Assembly: GCA_020027535.1 (NCBI GenBank)
Contig: JAHRAK010000125.1
Location: 1-37,697, forward strand
DNA: 37,697 nucleotides
Source: Nitrospirales bacterium
GTDB taxonomy: Bacteria; Nitrospirota; Nitrospiria; Nitrospirales; UBA8639
Reading direction: 5' to 3'
The notes below the pieces were generated by a model. The model searched no databases and had not been told where the DNA came from. It was given only the letters and a program-made list of their open reading frames with translations. Shown in pieces: positions 8,932-18,714 of the stretch; position 1 is the first letter of the stretch; every line of letters starts with the position of its first letter. Position numbers and translations under genes: made by a program.

Positions 8932-9585
8932 ATGAAAAAAGTCGCTGTCGTTTTATCGGGCTGTGGGTTCTTGGATGGAGCGGAGATCACCGAAGCGATC
9001 AGTACGTTGGTGGCTATCGGGCAACACGGTGCGGAGTATACGTGTTTCGCGCCGGATAAGGACGCGGCCGAGACGAATCACCTGACTCAACAGGCCACCG
9101 GCCAAACGAGAAACGTGTTGCAGGAAGCGGCCAGGATTGCACGAGGAGACATTCACCCCCTCGAGGGACTCAAGGCGCAGGACTTCGATGCCTTGGCGTT
9201 TCCCGGCGGGTTTGGGGCGGCGCTGCATCTGTGTGATTTTGCACAAAAGGGGAGCGGGGGACAGATCGATCCGCAAGTCCTGCGTATCGTGAAAGAATTT
9301 CACGAGGGCCGGAAACCCATTGCCGCGATTTGTATTGCCCCGGCTATCATGGCCTTGGCATTCGGCGAGAAAGGCGTGAACGTCACGATCGGCGAGGATC
9401 AGGGAACGGCTTCGGAAGTCGAAAAGACCGGGGCCAAGCATACCAATTGCGCGGTCGAGAAGTTCGTGGTGGATTCCGCCAATAAAGTCATCACCACGCC
9501 GGCCTATATGTACGGAACGGCCAAGCCGCACCAGATTTTCGAAGGGGTCAGCGGCGCCATCGCCGAATTGATGAAGATGGCGTAG
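8932..9585 (+). CDS. elbB: ElbB-like DJ-1/PfpI superfamily glyoxalase
   Basis: MKKVAVVLSGCGFLDGAEITEA, ALAFPGGFGAALHLCDFA, PIAAICIAPA, ITTPAYM. Confidence 0.85.
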   Translation: MKKVAVVLSGCGFLDGAEITEAISTLVAIGQHGAEYTCFAPDKDAAETNHLTQQATGQTRNVLQEAARIARGDIHPLEGLKAQDFDALAFPGGFGAALHLCDFAQKGSGGQIDPQVLRIVKEFHEGRKPIAAICIAPAIMALAFGEKGVNVTIGEDQGTASEVEKTGAKHTNCAVEKFVVDSANKVITTPAYMYGTAKPHQIFEGVSGAIAELMKMA

Positions 9586-9624
9586 GGACGTCAGCGCAGA
9601 CTTTCAATAGGTCGCCCACCGTAA

Positions 9625-11490
9625 ATGGAACTGCTCCGATCTACTGACGAGCCTCTTCGTCTTCTCCGGACCGTCTTCGGGCATTCTTCTTTTCGTTTGC
9701 GCCAGGAGGAAGTGATTGATGATCTGCTGGCCGGCAGGGACGCCATGGTCCTGATGCCGACGGGCGGGGGCAAATCGTTGTGTTACCAGGTGCCGGCCAT
9801 GATGCGTGACGGGGTAGGCGTCGTGGTGTCGCCCCTGATCGCGTTGATGAAGGATCAGGTGGACGCGCTCCGCCAGTGCGGGGTACGGGCGGCCTGCCTG
9901 AACTCCACCCTGGACTTTGAGGAGGTACGGGCGGTGGAAGCGGCGGTGAACGGCGGGAAGCTGGATTTGCTCTACGTCGCGCCGGAGCGCCTGCTGCAGG
10001 AGCGTACCCTGGAATGGCTGGATGCGCAAACCATCGCCTTGTTCGCCATTGACGAAGCTCACTGCGTGTCGCGCTGGGGGCACGACTTCCGCGAAGAGTA
10101 TTTGCAGTTGTCGGTGCTGCACGAACGGTATCCCTCGGTCCCGCGCATCGCCTTGACGGCCACCGCCGACCATGCAACCCGTCGAGAAATCATCACCCAA
10201 CTGCAACTGGAAGAGGCCAATGCCTACGTCCACAGTTGTGACCGTCCCAACATCCGCTACGCCATCTCCGACGACGATAACGGGCGCGAGCGCCTGTGGC
10301 GTTTTCTGCAAAGCGAGCATCCTGCTGACGCCGGCATCGTCTATTGCCTGACGCGCAAAAAAGTGGAGGAGACCGCCGAGTGGCTGCGCGCCCGTGGGCG
10401 TGACGCGCTGCCTTACCACGCGGGTCTTTCGGATCACACGCGCCGCCGGCATCAGGAGCGTTTCCTGCGCGAAGATGGTGTGGTGATTGTCGCCACGGTT
10501 GCGTTTGGTATGGGCATCGACAAACCGGACGTGCGTTTTGTCGCCCACCTCAGCCTGCCGAAGAGCATTGAGGCTTATTACCAGGAAACGGGGCGTGCCG
10601 GCCGCGACGGCCTGCCGGCCAGCGCGTGGATGAATTACGGCTTGAGGGAAATCATCATCTTTCGCCAGTGGCTGTCCGAGTCCGAAGCCGACGCGGCGCA
10701 TAAGCGGGTAGAGCATCAGAAACTGGAAGCCATGGTGGGCCTGTGCGAACTCACCACCTGCCGCCGTCGTGCCATCCGCGCCTACTTCGGCGAAGAGCCG
10801 GGAAAAGCCTGCGGCAATTGCGACAACTGCGTGGACCCGCCGCAGACCTGGGACGGCACCGAGGCCGCGCGGAAGGCCATGACCTGCGTCTCCCGCACCG
10901 GCGAACGCTTCGGCGTGAATTACCTGGTCGACGTGCTCATCGGTAAGGACCATGCACGTATCCGCGACTGGCGCCACGACCGATTGGAAGTGTTCGGCAC
11001 CGGCGCGGAGCACACCGCCACCGAGTGGCGCTCCATTTTTCGCCAGCTCATTGCCCAGGGCTGTCTCCGGGTGGACGCCGAGCGTTTCGATGCCCTGCGC
11101 CTGACGGAAGAATCGTTCCCGGTGTTGCGCGGTGAGCGTGGGTTGACCCTGCGTCGATTGCGGCGTGCCGTGGCGGTGAAAAAAGGAAAGGTTGCCGTGA
11201 CCCATGCGCCGCTTGCGCCAACCGACGAAGCTCTGTGGCAGGCTTTGCGGAAGGCGCGTACGGCCCTGGCCCGGGAGCAGGGGGTGCCGCCTTATGTCGT
11301 GTTTCACGACACGACCCTGCGTGAGTTGGTGCGGCTCAAGCCCCTGAAACGGGAAGACATGGAGCGAATCCAAGGTGTTGGTGAGCATAAACTGAGGAAA
11401 TATGGCGAAGCTTTTTTACGGGTCGTGCGGGAACATGTGCCGGCGGAGTGTGAGGATCAACCGAAGGATCTTGGCTTGCCGAGTTCGTGA
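9625..11490 (+). CDS. recQ: ATP-dependent DNA helicase RecQ
   Basis: FRLRQEEVIDDLLAGRDAMVLMPTGGGKSLCYQVPA, DEAHCVSRWGHDFR, ATVAFGMGIDKPDVRFVAH, CRRRAIRAYFGE...CGNCDNC, C-terminal HRDC-like region. Confidence 0.93.
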   Translation: MELLRSTDEPLRLLRTVFGHSSFRLRQEEVIDDLLAGRDAMVLMPTGGGKSLCYQVPAMMRDGVGVVVSPLIALMKDQVDALRQCGVRAACLNSTLDFEEVRAVEAAVNGGKLDLLYVAPERLLQERTLEWLDAQTIALFAIDEAHCVSRWGHDFREEYLQLSVLHERYPSVPRIALTATADHATRREIITQLQLEEANAYVHSCDRPNIRYAISDDDNGRERLWRFLQSEHPADAGIVYCLTRKKVEETAEWLRARGRDALPYHAGLSDHTRRRHQERFLREDGVVIVATVAFGMGIDKPDVRFVAHLSLPKSIEAYYQETGRAGRDGLPASAWMNYGLREIIIFRQWLSESEADAAHKRVEHQKLEAMVGLCELTTCRRRAIRAYFGEEPGKACGNCDNCVDPPQTWDGTEAARKAMTCVSRTGERFGVNYLVDVLIGKDHARIRDWRHDRLEVFGTGAEHTATEWRSIFRQLIAQGCLRVDAERFDALRLTEESFPVLRGERGLTLRRLRRAVAVKKGKVAVTHAPLAPTDEALWQALRKARTALAREQGVPPYVVFHDTTLRELVRLKPLKREDMERIQGVGEHKLRKYGEAFLRVVREHVPAECEDQPKDLGLPSS

Positions 11491-11560
11491 TCCTGCGGTC
11501 GCCGTGCCCTTGGTGGTGTGCTTGTATGGGGTGAAGTTTACGGGCGATTCTTGTTTCAGA
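11487..11560 (+). pseudogene. Fragment of an alpha/beta-hydrolase gene similar to the downstream esterase
   Basis: Translation RDPAVAVPLVVCLYGVKFTGDSC compared with YDPDVAFPLVVCLHGAGFTGDSY in the 12136-13482 gene. Confidence 0.7.
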
Positions 11561-11762
11561 CCAACTTCACAAACTCTTCGATGCCGAGATCGACTTGTCT
11601 GATGATGGCTCGCAACGTGCCCCTGTCCAGTTCTTTGTGGTCGGGAACAACGACTTGAGCGAAGGGATGGTCGCGACGCAGAATCATGTGGCTGCTGTGT
11701 TGCCGTTTCAGGCGGAATCCAATTTTGCCTAATGCTCTAACGCAGTCACGTCCCGAAATCAT
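11556..11762 (-). CDS. hicA: HicA-family type II toxin (putative mRNA interferase)
   Basis: MISGRDCVRALGKIGFRLKRQHSSHMILRRDHPFAQVVVPDHKELDRGTLRAIIRQVDL; conserved dsRBD-like HicA pattern. Confidence 0.87.
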   Translation of the reverse strand: MISGRDCVRALGKIGFRLKRQHSSHMILRRDHPFAQVVVPDHKELDRGTLRAIIRQVDLGIEEFVKLV

Positions 11763-11775
11763 CGGGAGAGACCAC

Positions 11776-11982
11776 TCATACGGCAACGACCATTGCCTCA
11801 AAGCGTTCTGTTGGCACCGGCAGCCCGTCTTCTTCTAGAGAAGCGACGTAGCCTTCAATGGCCTCTTTGACGTTGGTAATGGCTTCTTCCTTCGTTTTTC
11901 CCTGGCTGATGCAACCGGACAAGCTGGGACATTCAGCGACCCAATATCCATCTTCACCGGGATAAACAACGACTTGTCTCAT
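11776..11982 (-). CDS. hicB: HicB-family antitoxin
   Basis: VVVYPGEDGYWVAECPSLSGCISQGKTKEEAITNVKEAIEGYV; immediately upstream of hicA on the same strand. Confidence 0.9.
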   Translation of the reverse strand: MRQVVVYPGEDGYWVAECPSLSGCISQGKTKEEAITNVKEAIEGYVASLEEDGLPVPTERFEAMVVAV

Positions 11983-12135
11983 CCTTTCGCCTTTCTTTCG
12001 AGTGAGTTGTCCTCATGCGGTTTCAGCGGCGGGTATTTTAGATCATTGGTCTTTACGCTCAGGCCCGAGGACGTGAAAACCGCTGCTCTGTCACCTGATG
12101 CCGAGATGAGAAAATTAGACGCTATTGACGGTGTG

Positions 12136-13482
12136 ATGGTCAAGCACTTATATGTACTTATGGGTTTTCTTCGTGTTCCCTCCTGGATTTTAGTCGGAAT
12201 CCTGACCGTTGGCGGGCTGTCCGTTGATGCCGGTGCGTCGGGGCAGGCCGCACGGGCCGGTGCGGTGGCCGTACCGCCCCAGGTCTCAAGCCAATCCCTG
12301 GCGACGCTCATTCCGCAGTATCTGACGAACGAAGATCGTGAACAGGCCGAGTCCTTGTTGCAGGCGATTCTGGTTCATCCTCAAGCGAGTCTTGAACGGG
12401 TGCGCAAGGTCCTTCGAGAACGACGAATCTATGAGTCGGCTCCGGTGGGCATGCTTCCGAGTCAGCCGGTTCGTGTTCGCGGCAAGACTTTGTCTTATGG
12501 GTTGTTCGTGCCTCCTGCTTATGATCCGGATGTCGCCTTTCCCCTGGTGGTGTGTCTGCACGGGGCGGGCTTTACGGGAGACTCTTACCTGGAGCGATGG
12601 GCAACGCGGTTGGGCGAGTCGCATATTCTCGCTTGTCCGACGTCCATGGCGGGGACGTGGTGGACCAAGCTGAGCGAAGAGTTGGTCCTCGCGACCATCA
12701 AGACTGTCCGCGCGCGTTATCGCATCGATCCCGATCGCATTTACTTGACGGGCATGTCGAACGGCGGCATCGGCGCGTGGATTATCGGGATGCATCACGC
12801 GCCGCGGTTTGCGGCGGTGGCGCCGATGGCCGGTGGCATTGATGATGTCTTGTATCCCTTTCTGGAAAATCTTCGACAGACGTCGTTGTACGTGATCCAT
12901 GGGGCCAGGGATCAGATCATGCCGGTCTGGCTGAGCCGAAACGTGACGAACGAGTTGGCCCGGCTCGGTATCGCGTTCACGTATCGAGAACATGAATGGT
13001 CGCATCCGCATGCCGGGGGCCATTTTTTCCCTCGACAGGAGTTGCCGGCCCTGGTGGAGTGGTTTGATCATCAACGCCGTGATCCGTATCCGCGGAGAGT
13101 GGCCGTGGTTCGTGACGCGAGTCACTTGACGGATTTCGGGTGGGTGCGCATCGATGCCACCGACCGTATCGCCATGTTTTCAGAGCAGTTGATCGATCAG
13201 CACGGTGACCTGATCAAAAACAAGGTCTATGCGAGACTGGCGGTTGAAGTGAGAGGCGAGAATCATCTTGAGGTCAGAACCGACCGGGTCCGGCGATACA
13301 CCCTCTTTTTGAACGACGCATTGACCGATTTCTCCAAACCCGTGACCGTGGTGACCAACGGCCGAACCAGTTTTCAGGGCATGGTGACGCCCCGAGTTGA
13401 GACTCTGCTCCGCGACGTGCGACGGCGACAGGACGTTGACGGCCTCTTTCCCGCCCACTTGACGATCGATGTGTTACCGTGA
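12136..13482 (+). CDS. Secreted alpha/beta hydrolase (esterase/depolymerase-like)
   Basis: Hydrophobic N-terminus; PLVVCLHGAGFTGDS; YLTGMSNGGIGAW nucleophile elbow (G-x-S-x-G); C-terminal ~130-aa accessory region. The ORF track opens at 11974, but ATG 12136 precedes the signal-like segment. Confidence 0.8.
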   Translation: MVKHLYVLMGFLRVPSWILVGILTVGGLSVDAGASGQAARAGAVAVPPQVSSQSLATLIPQYLTNEDREQAESLLQAILVHPQASLERVRKVLRERRIYESAPVGMLPSQPVRVRGKTLSYGLFVPPAYDPDVAFPLVVCLHGAGFTGDSYLERWATRLGESHILACPTSMAGTWWTKLSEELVLATIKTVRARYRIDPDRIYLTGMSNGGIGAWIIGMHHAPRFAAVAPMAGGIDDVLYPFLENLRQTSLYVIHGARDQIMPVWLSRNVTNELARLGIAFTYREHEWSHPHAGGHFFPRQELPALVEWFDHQRRDPYPRRVAVVRDASHLTDFGWVRIDATDRIAMFSEQLIDQHGDLIKNKVYARLAVEVRGENHLEVRTDRVRRYTLFLNDALTDFSKPVTVVTNGRTSFQGMVTPRVETLLRDVRRRQDVDGLFPAHLTIDVLP

Positions 13483-13517
13483 ACGTTCGGAACGCGTGTC
13501 CTATTCCTTAGTTGCCC

Positions 13518-15029
13518 ATGGCTAAAGCTCTTGCCATTCTTGGAACGGGCTCCGACGTCGGAAAGAGTCTTGTCACGGCGGGACTGGGACGGATCTTCCA
13601 TCGTGCCGGCATTCGCGTGGCTCCGTTCAAATCTCAAAACATGGCTCTCAATTCGTTCGTGACCGTGGAGGGCGGGGAGATGGGCCGCGCTCAAGTCCTT
13701 CAAGCGCAGGGATGTGGACTTTCTCCGCACGTGGACATGAATCCCATCCTCCTTAAACCGGAAGCGGACCAGCGCTCGCAGGTGGTCGTGCAGGGGAAAG
13801 TGTGGCGAAGTCAGGATGCCGGAAGCTATTTCGACTCCAAAACGGAGCTGTTTCACTATGTACGGGAGAGTTACGAACGGTTGGCTGCGCAATACGAGTT
13901 GATCATCATCGAGGGTGCGGGCAGCGCGGCTGAGGTGAATTTATGTGATCGGGATATCGTCAATTGGCCGGTGGTTCAGATGGCCGATGCCAGGGTCATC
14001 CTCGTGGCGGATATCGACCGGGGTGGGGTCTTCGCCCAGGTGATCGGCACCCTGGACTTGCTGAAGCCTCACGAACGGGAACGGGTGCTCGGCGTGGTGA
14101 TCAACAAGTTTCGCGGGGATCGGCGTCTCTTCGATGACGGCGTGGCCATTATCGAGAAGCGAACGGGAATTTCCGTTCTTGGCGTACTTCCGTTTTTACG
14201 CGACCTTGTGCTCGATCAAGAAGATAGCGTGACAATCGAATCGGGTTCGACCGTGACCCCCTTTTCATCGGAGACGGTCAACGTTGCGGTCATCCTGTTG
14301 CCTCGTATGAGCAACTTTACGGATTTTAACGCGTTGGCCGCGGAATCCGACATCACGTTGCGGTATGCCAAAGTTCCCCAGGACGTTGTTGACGCGGACG
14401 TCATTATCCTTCCGGGTAGTAAACAGACGATTCAGGATCTTCACGACGTCAAAGAAAAAGGGTTTGTCCCGATGATGGCCTCACACGTTCGGGCCGGGCG
14501 GGAGGTCGTTGGCCTATGCGGAGGATTTCAAATGCTGGGAGGACGGATTGACGACCCTCATAAAGCGGAAGGTGGTGGGCAAACGGAAGGTCTTCGACTT
14601 TTGCCGATCGACACCGAACTGCATTGTGAAAAACAGACCGTACAGGTGCAGGCGAATCCCTTGATGCCCGGAGTGTCCGGCGCGGAAATGGTTCGGGGCT
14701 ATGAAATTCACGTGGGGATCACCTCTCGTCGTCAGGGCGCCCCGTGTTTTCGAATTCTTGACGAGAGAGGAGACAGAGAAGACGGTGCCGTTTCCCCGGA
14801 TGGGTTGGTGTGGGGCACCTATATTCACGGCGTGTTCGATGATCCATCCTTTCGTCGCGCCTGGATCAATCGTGTTCGGATCAGAAAAGGGTTGACTCCG
14901 AATGATATTGCGGACTCCAGGAACGTGACCCGACGACTGACGGCGGCCCTTGATGATTGGGCCGATCACGTTGAACGCCACCTCGATAAGAAGCTCGTCT
15001 TTCAGGCGTTACGTCTTCCTATCGCTTGA
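13518..15029 (+). CDS. cobQ: Cobyric acid synthase
   Basis: ILGTGSDVGKSLVTAGLGRI, VAPFKSQNMALNSFVT, MGRAQVLQAQ, VGLCGGFQMLGGRIDDP. Confidence 0.93.
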   Translation: MAKALAILGTGSDVGKSLVTAGLGRIFHRAGIRVAPFKSQNMALNSFVTVEGGEMGRAQVLQAQGCGLSPHVDMNPILLKPEADQRSQVVVQGKVWRSQDAGSYFDSKTELFHYVRESYERLAAQYELIIIEGAGSAAEVNLCDRDIVNWPVVQMADARVILVADIDRGGVFAQVIGTLDLLKPHERERVLGVVINKFRGDRRLFDDGVAIIEKRTGISVLGVLPFLRDLVLDQEDSVTIESGSTVTPFSSETVNVAVILLPRMSNFTDFNALAAESDITLRYAKVPQDVVDADVIILPGSKQTIQDLHDVKEKGFVPMMASHVRAGREVVGLCGGFQMLGGRIDDPHKAEGGGQTEGLRLLPIDTELHCEKQTVQVQANPLMPGVSGAEMVRGYEIHVGITSRRQGAPCFRILDERGDREDGAVSPDGLVWGTYIHGVFDDPSFRRAWINRVRIRKGLTPNDIADSRNVTRRLTAALDDWADHVERHLDKKLVFQALRLPIA

Positions 15030-15055
15030 CAAACGAATCCCGGGTTCCCTATAAG
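15026..15055 (+). promoter_or_regulatory. Sigma70-like promoter before the first cobalamin riboswitch
   Basis: TTGACA (15026-15031), 18-nt spacer, TATAAG (15050-15055); overlaps the cobQ stop codon. Confidence 0.6.
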
Positions 15056-15078
15056 TCTTTGCAACATCAGATATGGTA

Positions 15079-15231
15079 CGCACGGGTGCAGGGAAGAAGG
15101 TGCAACTCCTTCGCGGTCCCGCCGCTGTAACCGGAAACGAACCCCGCGGATGCCACTGTCAACGATTGATTTTGACGGGAAGGTGCGGGAAGTAGGTTAG
15201 GATCCGGAAGCCAGAAGACCTACCCGGGCTG
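15079..15231 (+). ncRNA. Cobalamin riboswitch upstream of btuF
   Basis: gggtgcagggaagaaggtgcaactccttcgcggtcccgccgctgtaa ... agccagaagacctaccc (B12 box). Confidence 0.92.
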
Positions 15232-15310
15232 AGAATCCTGTTTTCGTCGTTCTGAATCGGACTGACGAGCAGGATTCACGACTTTCGATCCCTCGTGGGC
15301 TGGGGAGCGG

Positions 15311-16411
15311 GTGAGGATGAAGACGCGGGAACAATCCTCAGGGTCGTTTAGGCCTTGGGGATTTTTTATTTTGTCAGGCGTTCGGCTTGTCCGGGATTGT
15401 CGGCAGACGCAAGGGAGGAAATGGTCCCTTCGTGTTGTCTGTATCCTGACGATGACCGTTCTGGTTGTCCCCGTCTGTGAACCGCTATTTGGTTTTTCCG
15501 ATCACTCCACGACCATGAAACGTCGCCAACAGGGAATTCTCACCGGCATGCCGTTCATGGCCAACGTGGCACCTCGCACCTTCGTCGATGATCTTGGCCG
15601 TAAGCTCTATCTTGCTCAACCACCGAAGCGCATCGTGTCGCTGGCTCCGAGTATCACGGAAATGTTGTTTGCTCTTGGCCTGGATCAGGAAATCGTCGGC
15701 GTGACGGAATTTTGCAACTATCCTCCTGCTGCATTGGAAAAACCGAAAGTCGGGTATGCCCAACCAAATTTGGAATCCATTGTTGCGCTCAGGCCGGAAC
15801 TCATTGTCGCGCCGAAATCTTTTTTGAGAGTCGACTTGCTCAATCGGTTGGAACAATTGAAGATCCCGACGCTGCTTCTCGATCCCCAAACCGTTGAAGA
15901 TATTTTGCGCCACATTCAACTGTTGGGCCGCATGGTGGGGCGAGTCCCCGAATCCATCAAGGTGACGGAAAACATTCGCAAGCAAATGACCGTGCTGACC
16001 GCTCAATTGGTCGGGCGTCCACGCCCTACGCTGTTATTCGTGATCAATACCGATCCCCTCATTACGGTCGGTCCGGGAAGCTATATTCATCAATTGATCG
16101 AACTGGCCGGGGCAAGAAATGCCGCCGAACACGCGGGGACCGCTTATCCGCGTCTGAGCATCGAGGAAGTGCTCCGGCAAAACCCCGAGTTTTTGCTGTT
16201 CCCGATGGGTCGTTTCGAGGGAATTCCGCAAGCCGAGCAGGATCAATGGCGGCGGTGGACGTCTCTTGAAGCGGTCAAACGGAATCAATTCGTGCACATC
16301 GACAGTGACATCCTCAATAGACCGGGGCCGCGAGTGATCGAAGCCCTGGAAGTGCTCATTACCATACTCCACCCTGACGCGGTTCCCTCCGCGGCGGGGC
16401 AGGAGGAATGA
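15311..16411 (+). CDS. btuF: Cobalamin ABC transporter substrate-binding protein
   Basis: PKRIVSLAPSITEMLFALGLDQEIVGVTEFCNYP...KPKVGYAQPNLESIVALRPELIVA; between the riboswitch and btuCD. Confidence 0.9.
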   Translation: MRMKTREQSSGSFRPWGFFILSGVRLVRDCRQTQGRKWSLRVVCILTMTVLVVPVCEPLFGFSDHSTTMKRRQQGILTGMPFMANVAPRTFVDDLGRKLYLAQPPKRIVSLAPSITEMLFALGLDQEIVGVTEFCNYPPAALEKPKVGYAQPNLESIVALRPELIVAPKSFLRVDLLNRLEQLKIPTLLLDPQTVEDILRHIQLLGRMVGRVPESIKVTENIRKQMTVLTAQLVGRPRPTLLFVINTDPLITVGPGSYIHQLIELAGARNAAEHAGTAYPRLSIEEVLRQNPEFLLFPMGRFEGIPQAEQDQWRRWTSLEAVKRNQFVHIDSDILNRPGPRVIEALEVLITILHPDAVPSAAGQEE

Positions 16412-16421
16412 GCACACGGCC

Positions 16422-17588
16422 ATGGCTTCCGTCACCTCTCATTCAGGAAAACCCCATGCCGGCGTTACGTCAGCCGTGCCGGCGCCGGCTTTTCTCTCCC
16501 GGGCCGAACCTGCCGCTTCTGCAGAAGGGTTTCGGCCTGCGCAAGCGGTTGCCACACTTTCACCCATAAAATGGATCGGCGTGTCCGGCGGGTTGGGGGC
16601 GTTGGCCCTCGTGGCCTTCGTGGCTTGTCTGGGATTCGGGACCGAGACCATTTCGTTTGCGAACGTTGCGGTGCTCTTGGCTCAGGGGCCGTTTGCCGAA
16701 GGAGCGACGCGAAACGTGCCTCACCACATTATTCTCTGGCAGGTCAGAGTCCCCAGGGTCTTGCTTGCCTTTATGGTCGGCGGAAGCCTGGCTGCCGTGG
16801 GGGCGTCGCTTCAGGCGTTGCTTCGGAACCCCTTGGCCGATCCCTACGTCATCGGTATTTCGAGCGGGGCCGCACTCGGCGCGGCCATGGCCGTCCTGTT
16901 TGGCGTCGGTTTTTCCATTCTGAGTTTGTCTGTTTTGCCGTTTTCCGCCTTTCTTGGTGCGTTGCTTGCTCTCCTCATTGTCTATCGCATTGCCGTGTCC
17001 TATGGGAGTTTTTCGATTCATACGCTCTTGTTGGGCGGAGTGGTCCTGAATGCGATTTTTTCGGCGCTCATCCTGTTTCTGACGAGTTTGGCCGACCCGT
17101 ATAAGGCCTCGGGGATGTATGCGTGGCTTATGGGCTCGTTAACGGGCCCGGATTTCCAAACCGTATTGGTTCTGGCCGTGTATCTGCTCTTCGGGGTGGC
17201 TGTCCTGGTTTCCCAAGCGTCTGCCTTGAACCTGCTCACGCTTGGAGAAGAGGCGGCTCGTTCGCTGGGGGTCGAGGTTGAACGCGTGAAGCGCGTCCTC
17301 TTTGCCGCGGCCGCGCTATTGACGGGATCGGTCGTGGCCTTTAGCGGCTTGATCGGATTTGTCGGACTCATCGTGCCCCATGCGGTTCGCCTGGTGTTCG
17401 GCGCCGACCATCGGCTGTTGTTGATTGCGTCGGGGATTGTCGGGGGCATCTTCCTCATGCTGGCGGATACCTTGGCCAGGACGCTGTTGAGCCCGGCGGA
17501 AATTCCCGTGGGCGTCGTGACGGCCCTGGTCGGAGGACCGCTCTTTTTATATTTGCTGATTCAGCAACGCAGGAGAATCGTCTCGTGA
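16422..17588 (+). CDS. btuC: FecCD-family cobalamin ABC transporter permease
   Basis: WQVRVPRVLLAFMVGGSLAAVGASLQALLRNPLADPYVIGISSGAALGA; GLIGFVGLIVPHAVRL. Confidence 0.92.
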   Translation: MASVTSHSGKPHAGVTSAVPAPAFLSRAEPAASAEGFRPAQAVATLSPIKWIGVSGGLGALALVAFVACLGFGTETISFANVAVLLAQGPFAEGATRNVPHHIILWQVRVPRVLLAFMVGGSLAAVGASLQALLRNPLADPYVIGISSGAALGAAMAVLFGVGFSILSLSVLPFSAFLGALLALLIVYRIAVSYGSFSIHTLLLGGVVLNAIFSALILFLTSLADPYKASGMYAWLMGSLTGPDFQTVLVLAVYLLFGVAVLVSQASALNLLTLGEEAARSLGVEVERVKRVLFAAAALLTGSVVAFSGLIGFVGLIVPHAVRLVFGADHRLLLIASGIVGGIFLMLADTLARTLLSPAEIPVGVVTALVGGPLFLYLLIQQRRRIVS

Positions 17589-18415
17589 GCGAACGTCCGG
17601 AAACGCCGGCTCTTTCGCCTCTGAGGCTCACCGATGTGACGTTCGGGTTCGGACGAAAGGAAACGGCCGCTCAGTCTCCGGTTTTGAAAAACCTCTCGCT
17701 CACGATTGCGTCCGGGGAAGTGCTGGGCATCCTGGGTCCCAATGGCTCCGGGAAAAGTACCCTGCTGAAAATACTCATGAGAGTCCTGGTTCCTCAACAG
17801 GGGAAGGTTGAAATGTTTGGGCAACCCCATGCTGCGTTTTCCCAGGCCGAGATTTCCCGTCACGTGGCCTTCGTTCCTCAAGAAACCCAGCAGGCCTTTC
17901 CCTTTACGATCAATGAAATGGTGTTGATGGGTCGATATCCCCACCACAATCGAGCGTGGGCTCTGGGATGGGAAGGAGCACAGGATCGTGCCGTCGCGAT
18001 GCAGGCGATGAGAGATCTGGACGTATCCCACCTGGGGACCCGGCTGATTACCAACGTCTCAGGCGGGGAGCGACAACGAGCCGTGATTGCCCGGGCTTTG
18101 GCCCAGGAGCCGGAGATCCTGCTGTTGGATGAACCGACGGCCTTTCTGGACCTCCATCACCAATTGGATATTGCGAGAATCATTCGCCGTTTGAATCGAG
18201 AACGTGGGTTGACCGTCGTGCTTGTATCCCATGATCTGAATTTAGCCAGTCAATACTGCGATCGATTGGTGCTGTTACGGGAAGGGGAGATTGTGACCAT
18301 GGGTTCACCGGAAGAAGTCGTTGCCGGGGAATCTCTGGAACGGGTCTATGGCTGTCCTGTTCTCCTTGATCAACACCCGCAAACCGGCAAGCCAAGAGTC
18401 ACCTTGCCGGTTTGA
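17585..18415 (+). CDS. btuD: Cobalamin ABC transporter ATP-binding protein
   Basis: GILGPNGSGKSTLLKIL Walker A; NVSGGERQRAVIARALAQEPEILLLDEPTAFLDLHHQ. Confidence 0.92.
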   Translation: MSERPETPALSPLRLTDVTFGFGRKETAAQSPVLKNLSLTIASGEVLGILGPNGSGKSTLLKILMRVLVPQQGKVEMFGQPHAAFSQAEISRHVAFVPQETQQAFPFTINEMVLMGRYPHHNRAWALGWEGAQDRAVAMQAMRDLDVSHLGTRLITNVSGGERQRAVIARALAQEPEILLLDEPTAFLDLHHQLDIARIIRRLNRERGLTVVLVSHDLNLASQYCDRLVLLREGEIVTMGSPEEVVAGESLERVYGCPVLLDQHPQTGKPRVTLPV

Positions 18416-18524
18416 AAAAAACGTAACGGCAATATATCCAAGTGGCCGATGTGGTGACGGCCTTGAAACGTTCACCGCACGTATTACACATTCAACAATT
18501 CAGGAGGCGTTCCTAAGGACAAAA

Positions 18525-18675
18525 CAACGACAGCGACGGGGAAGATGGTGCAAATCCATCACGGTGCCGCCACTGTAAGCGGGGAATGATCTGCAAGAGA
18601 CCACTGTGAACGGAACGTTCATGGGAAGGTGCAGGGTAGTGATGATCCGCGAGTCAGGAGACCCAACTGCCGTTG
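18525..18675 (+). ncRNA. Cobalamin riboswitch upstream of btuB
   Basis: acggggaagatggtgcaaatccatcacggtgccgccactgtaa ... gagtcaggagacccaactgcc; P1 caacgacag/ctgccgttg with one mismatch. Confidence 0.92.
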
Positions 18676-18714
18676 ACCTCTGGACCCACCCTTCGAGTCA
18701 AAGGGAGGTAGCGT

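Noticed and set aside
11402-11602. 66-aa ORF overlapping the recQ end and hicA
   Set aside because: Not a gene; it only reveals the esterase-like fragment, reported as a pseudogene.
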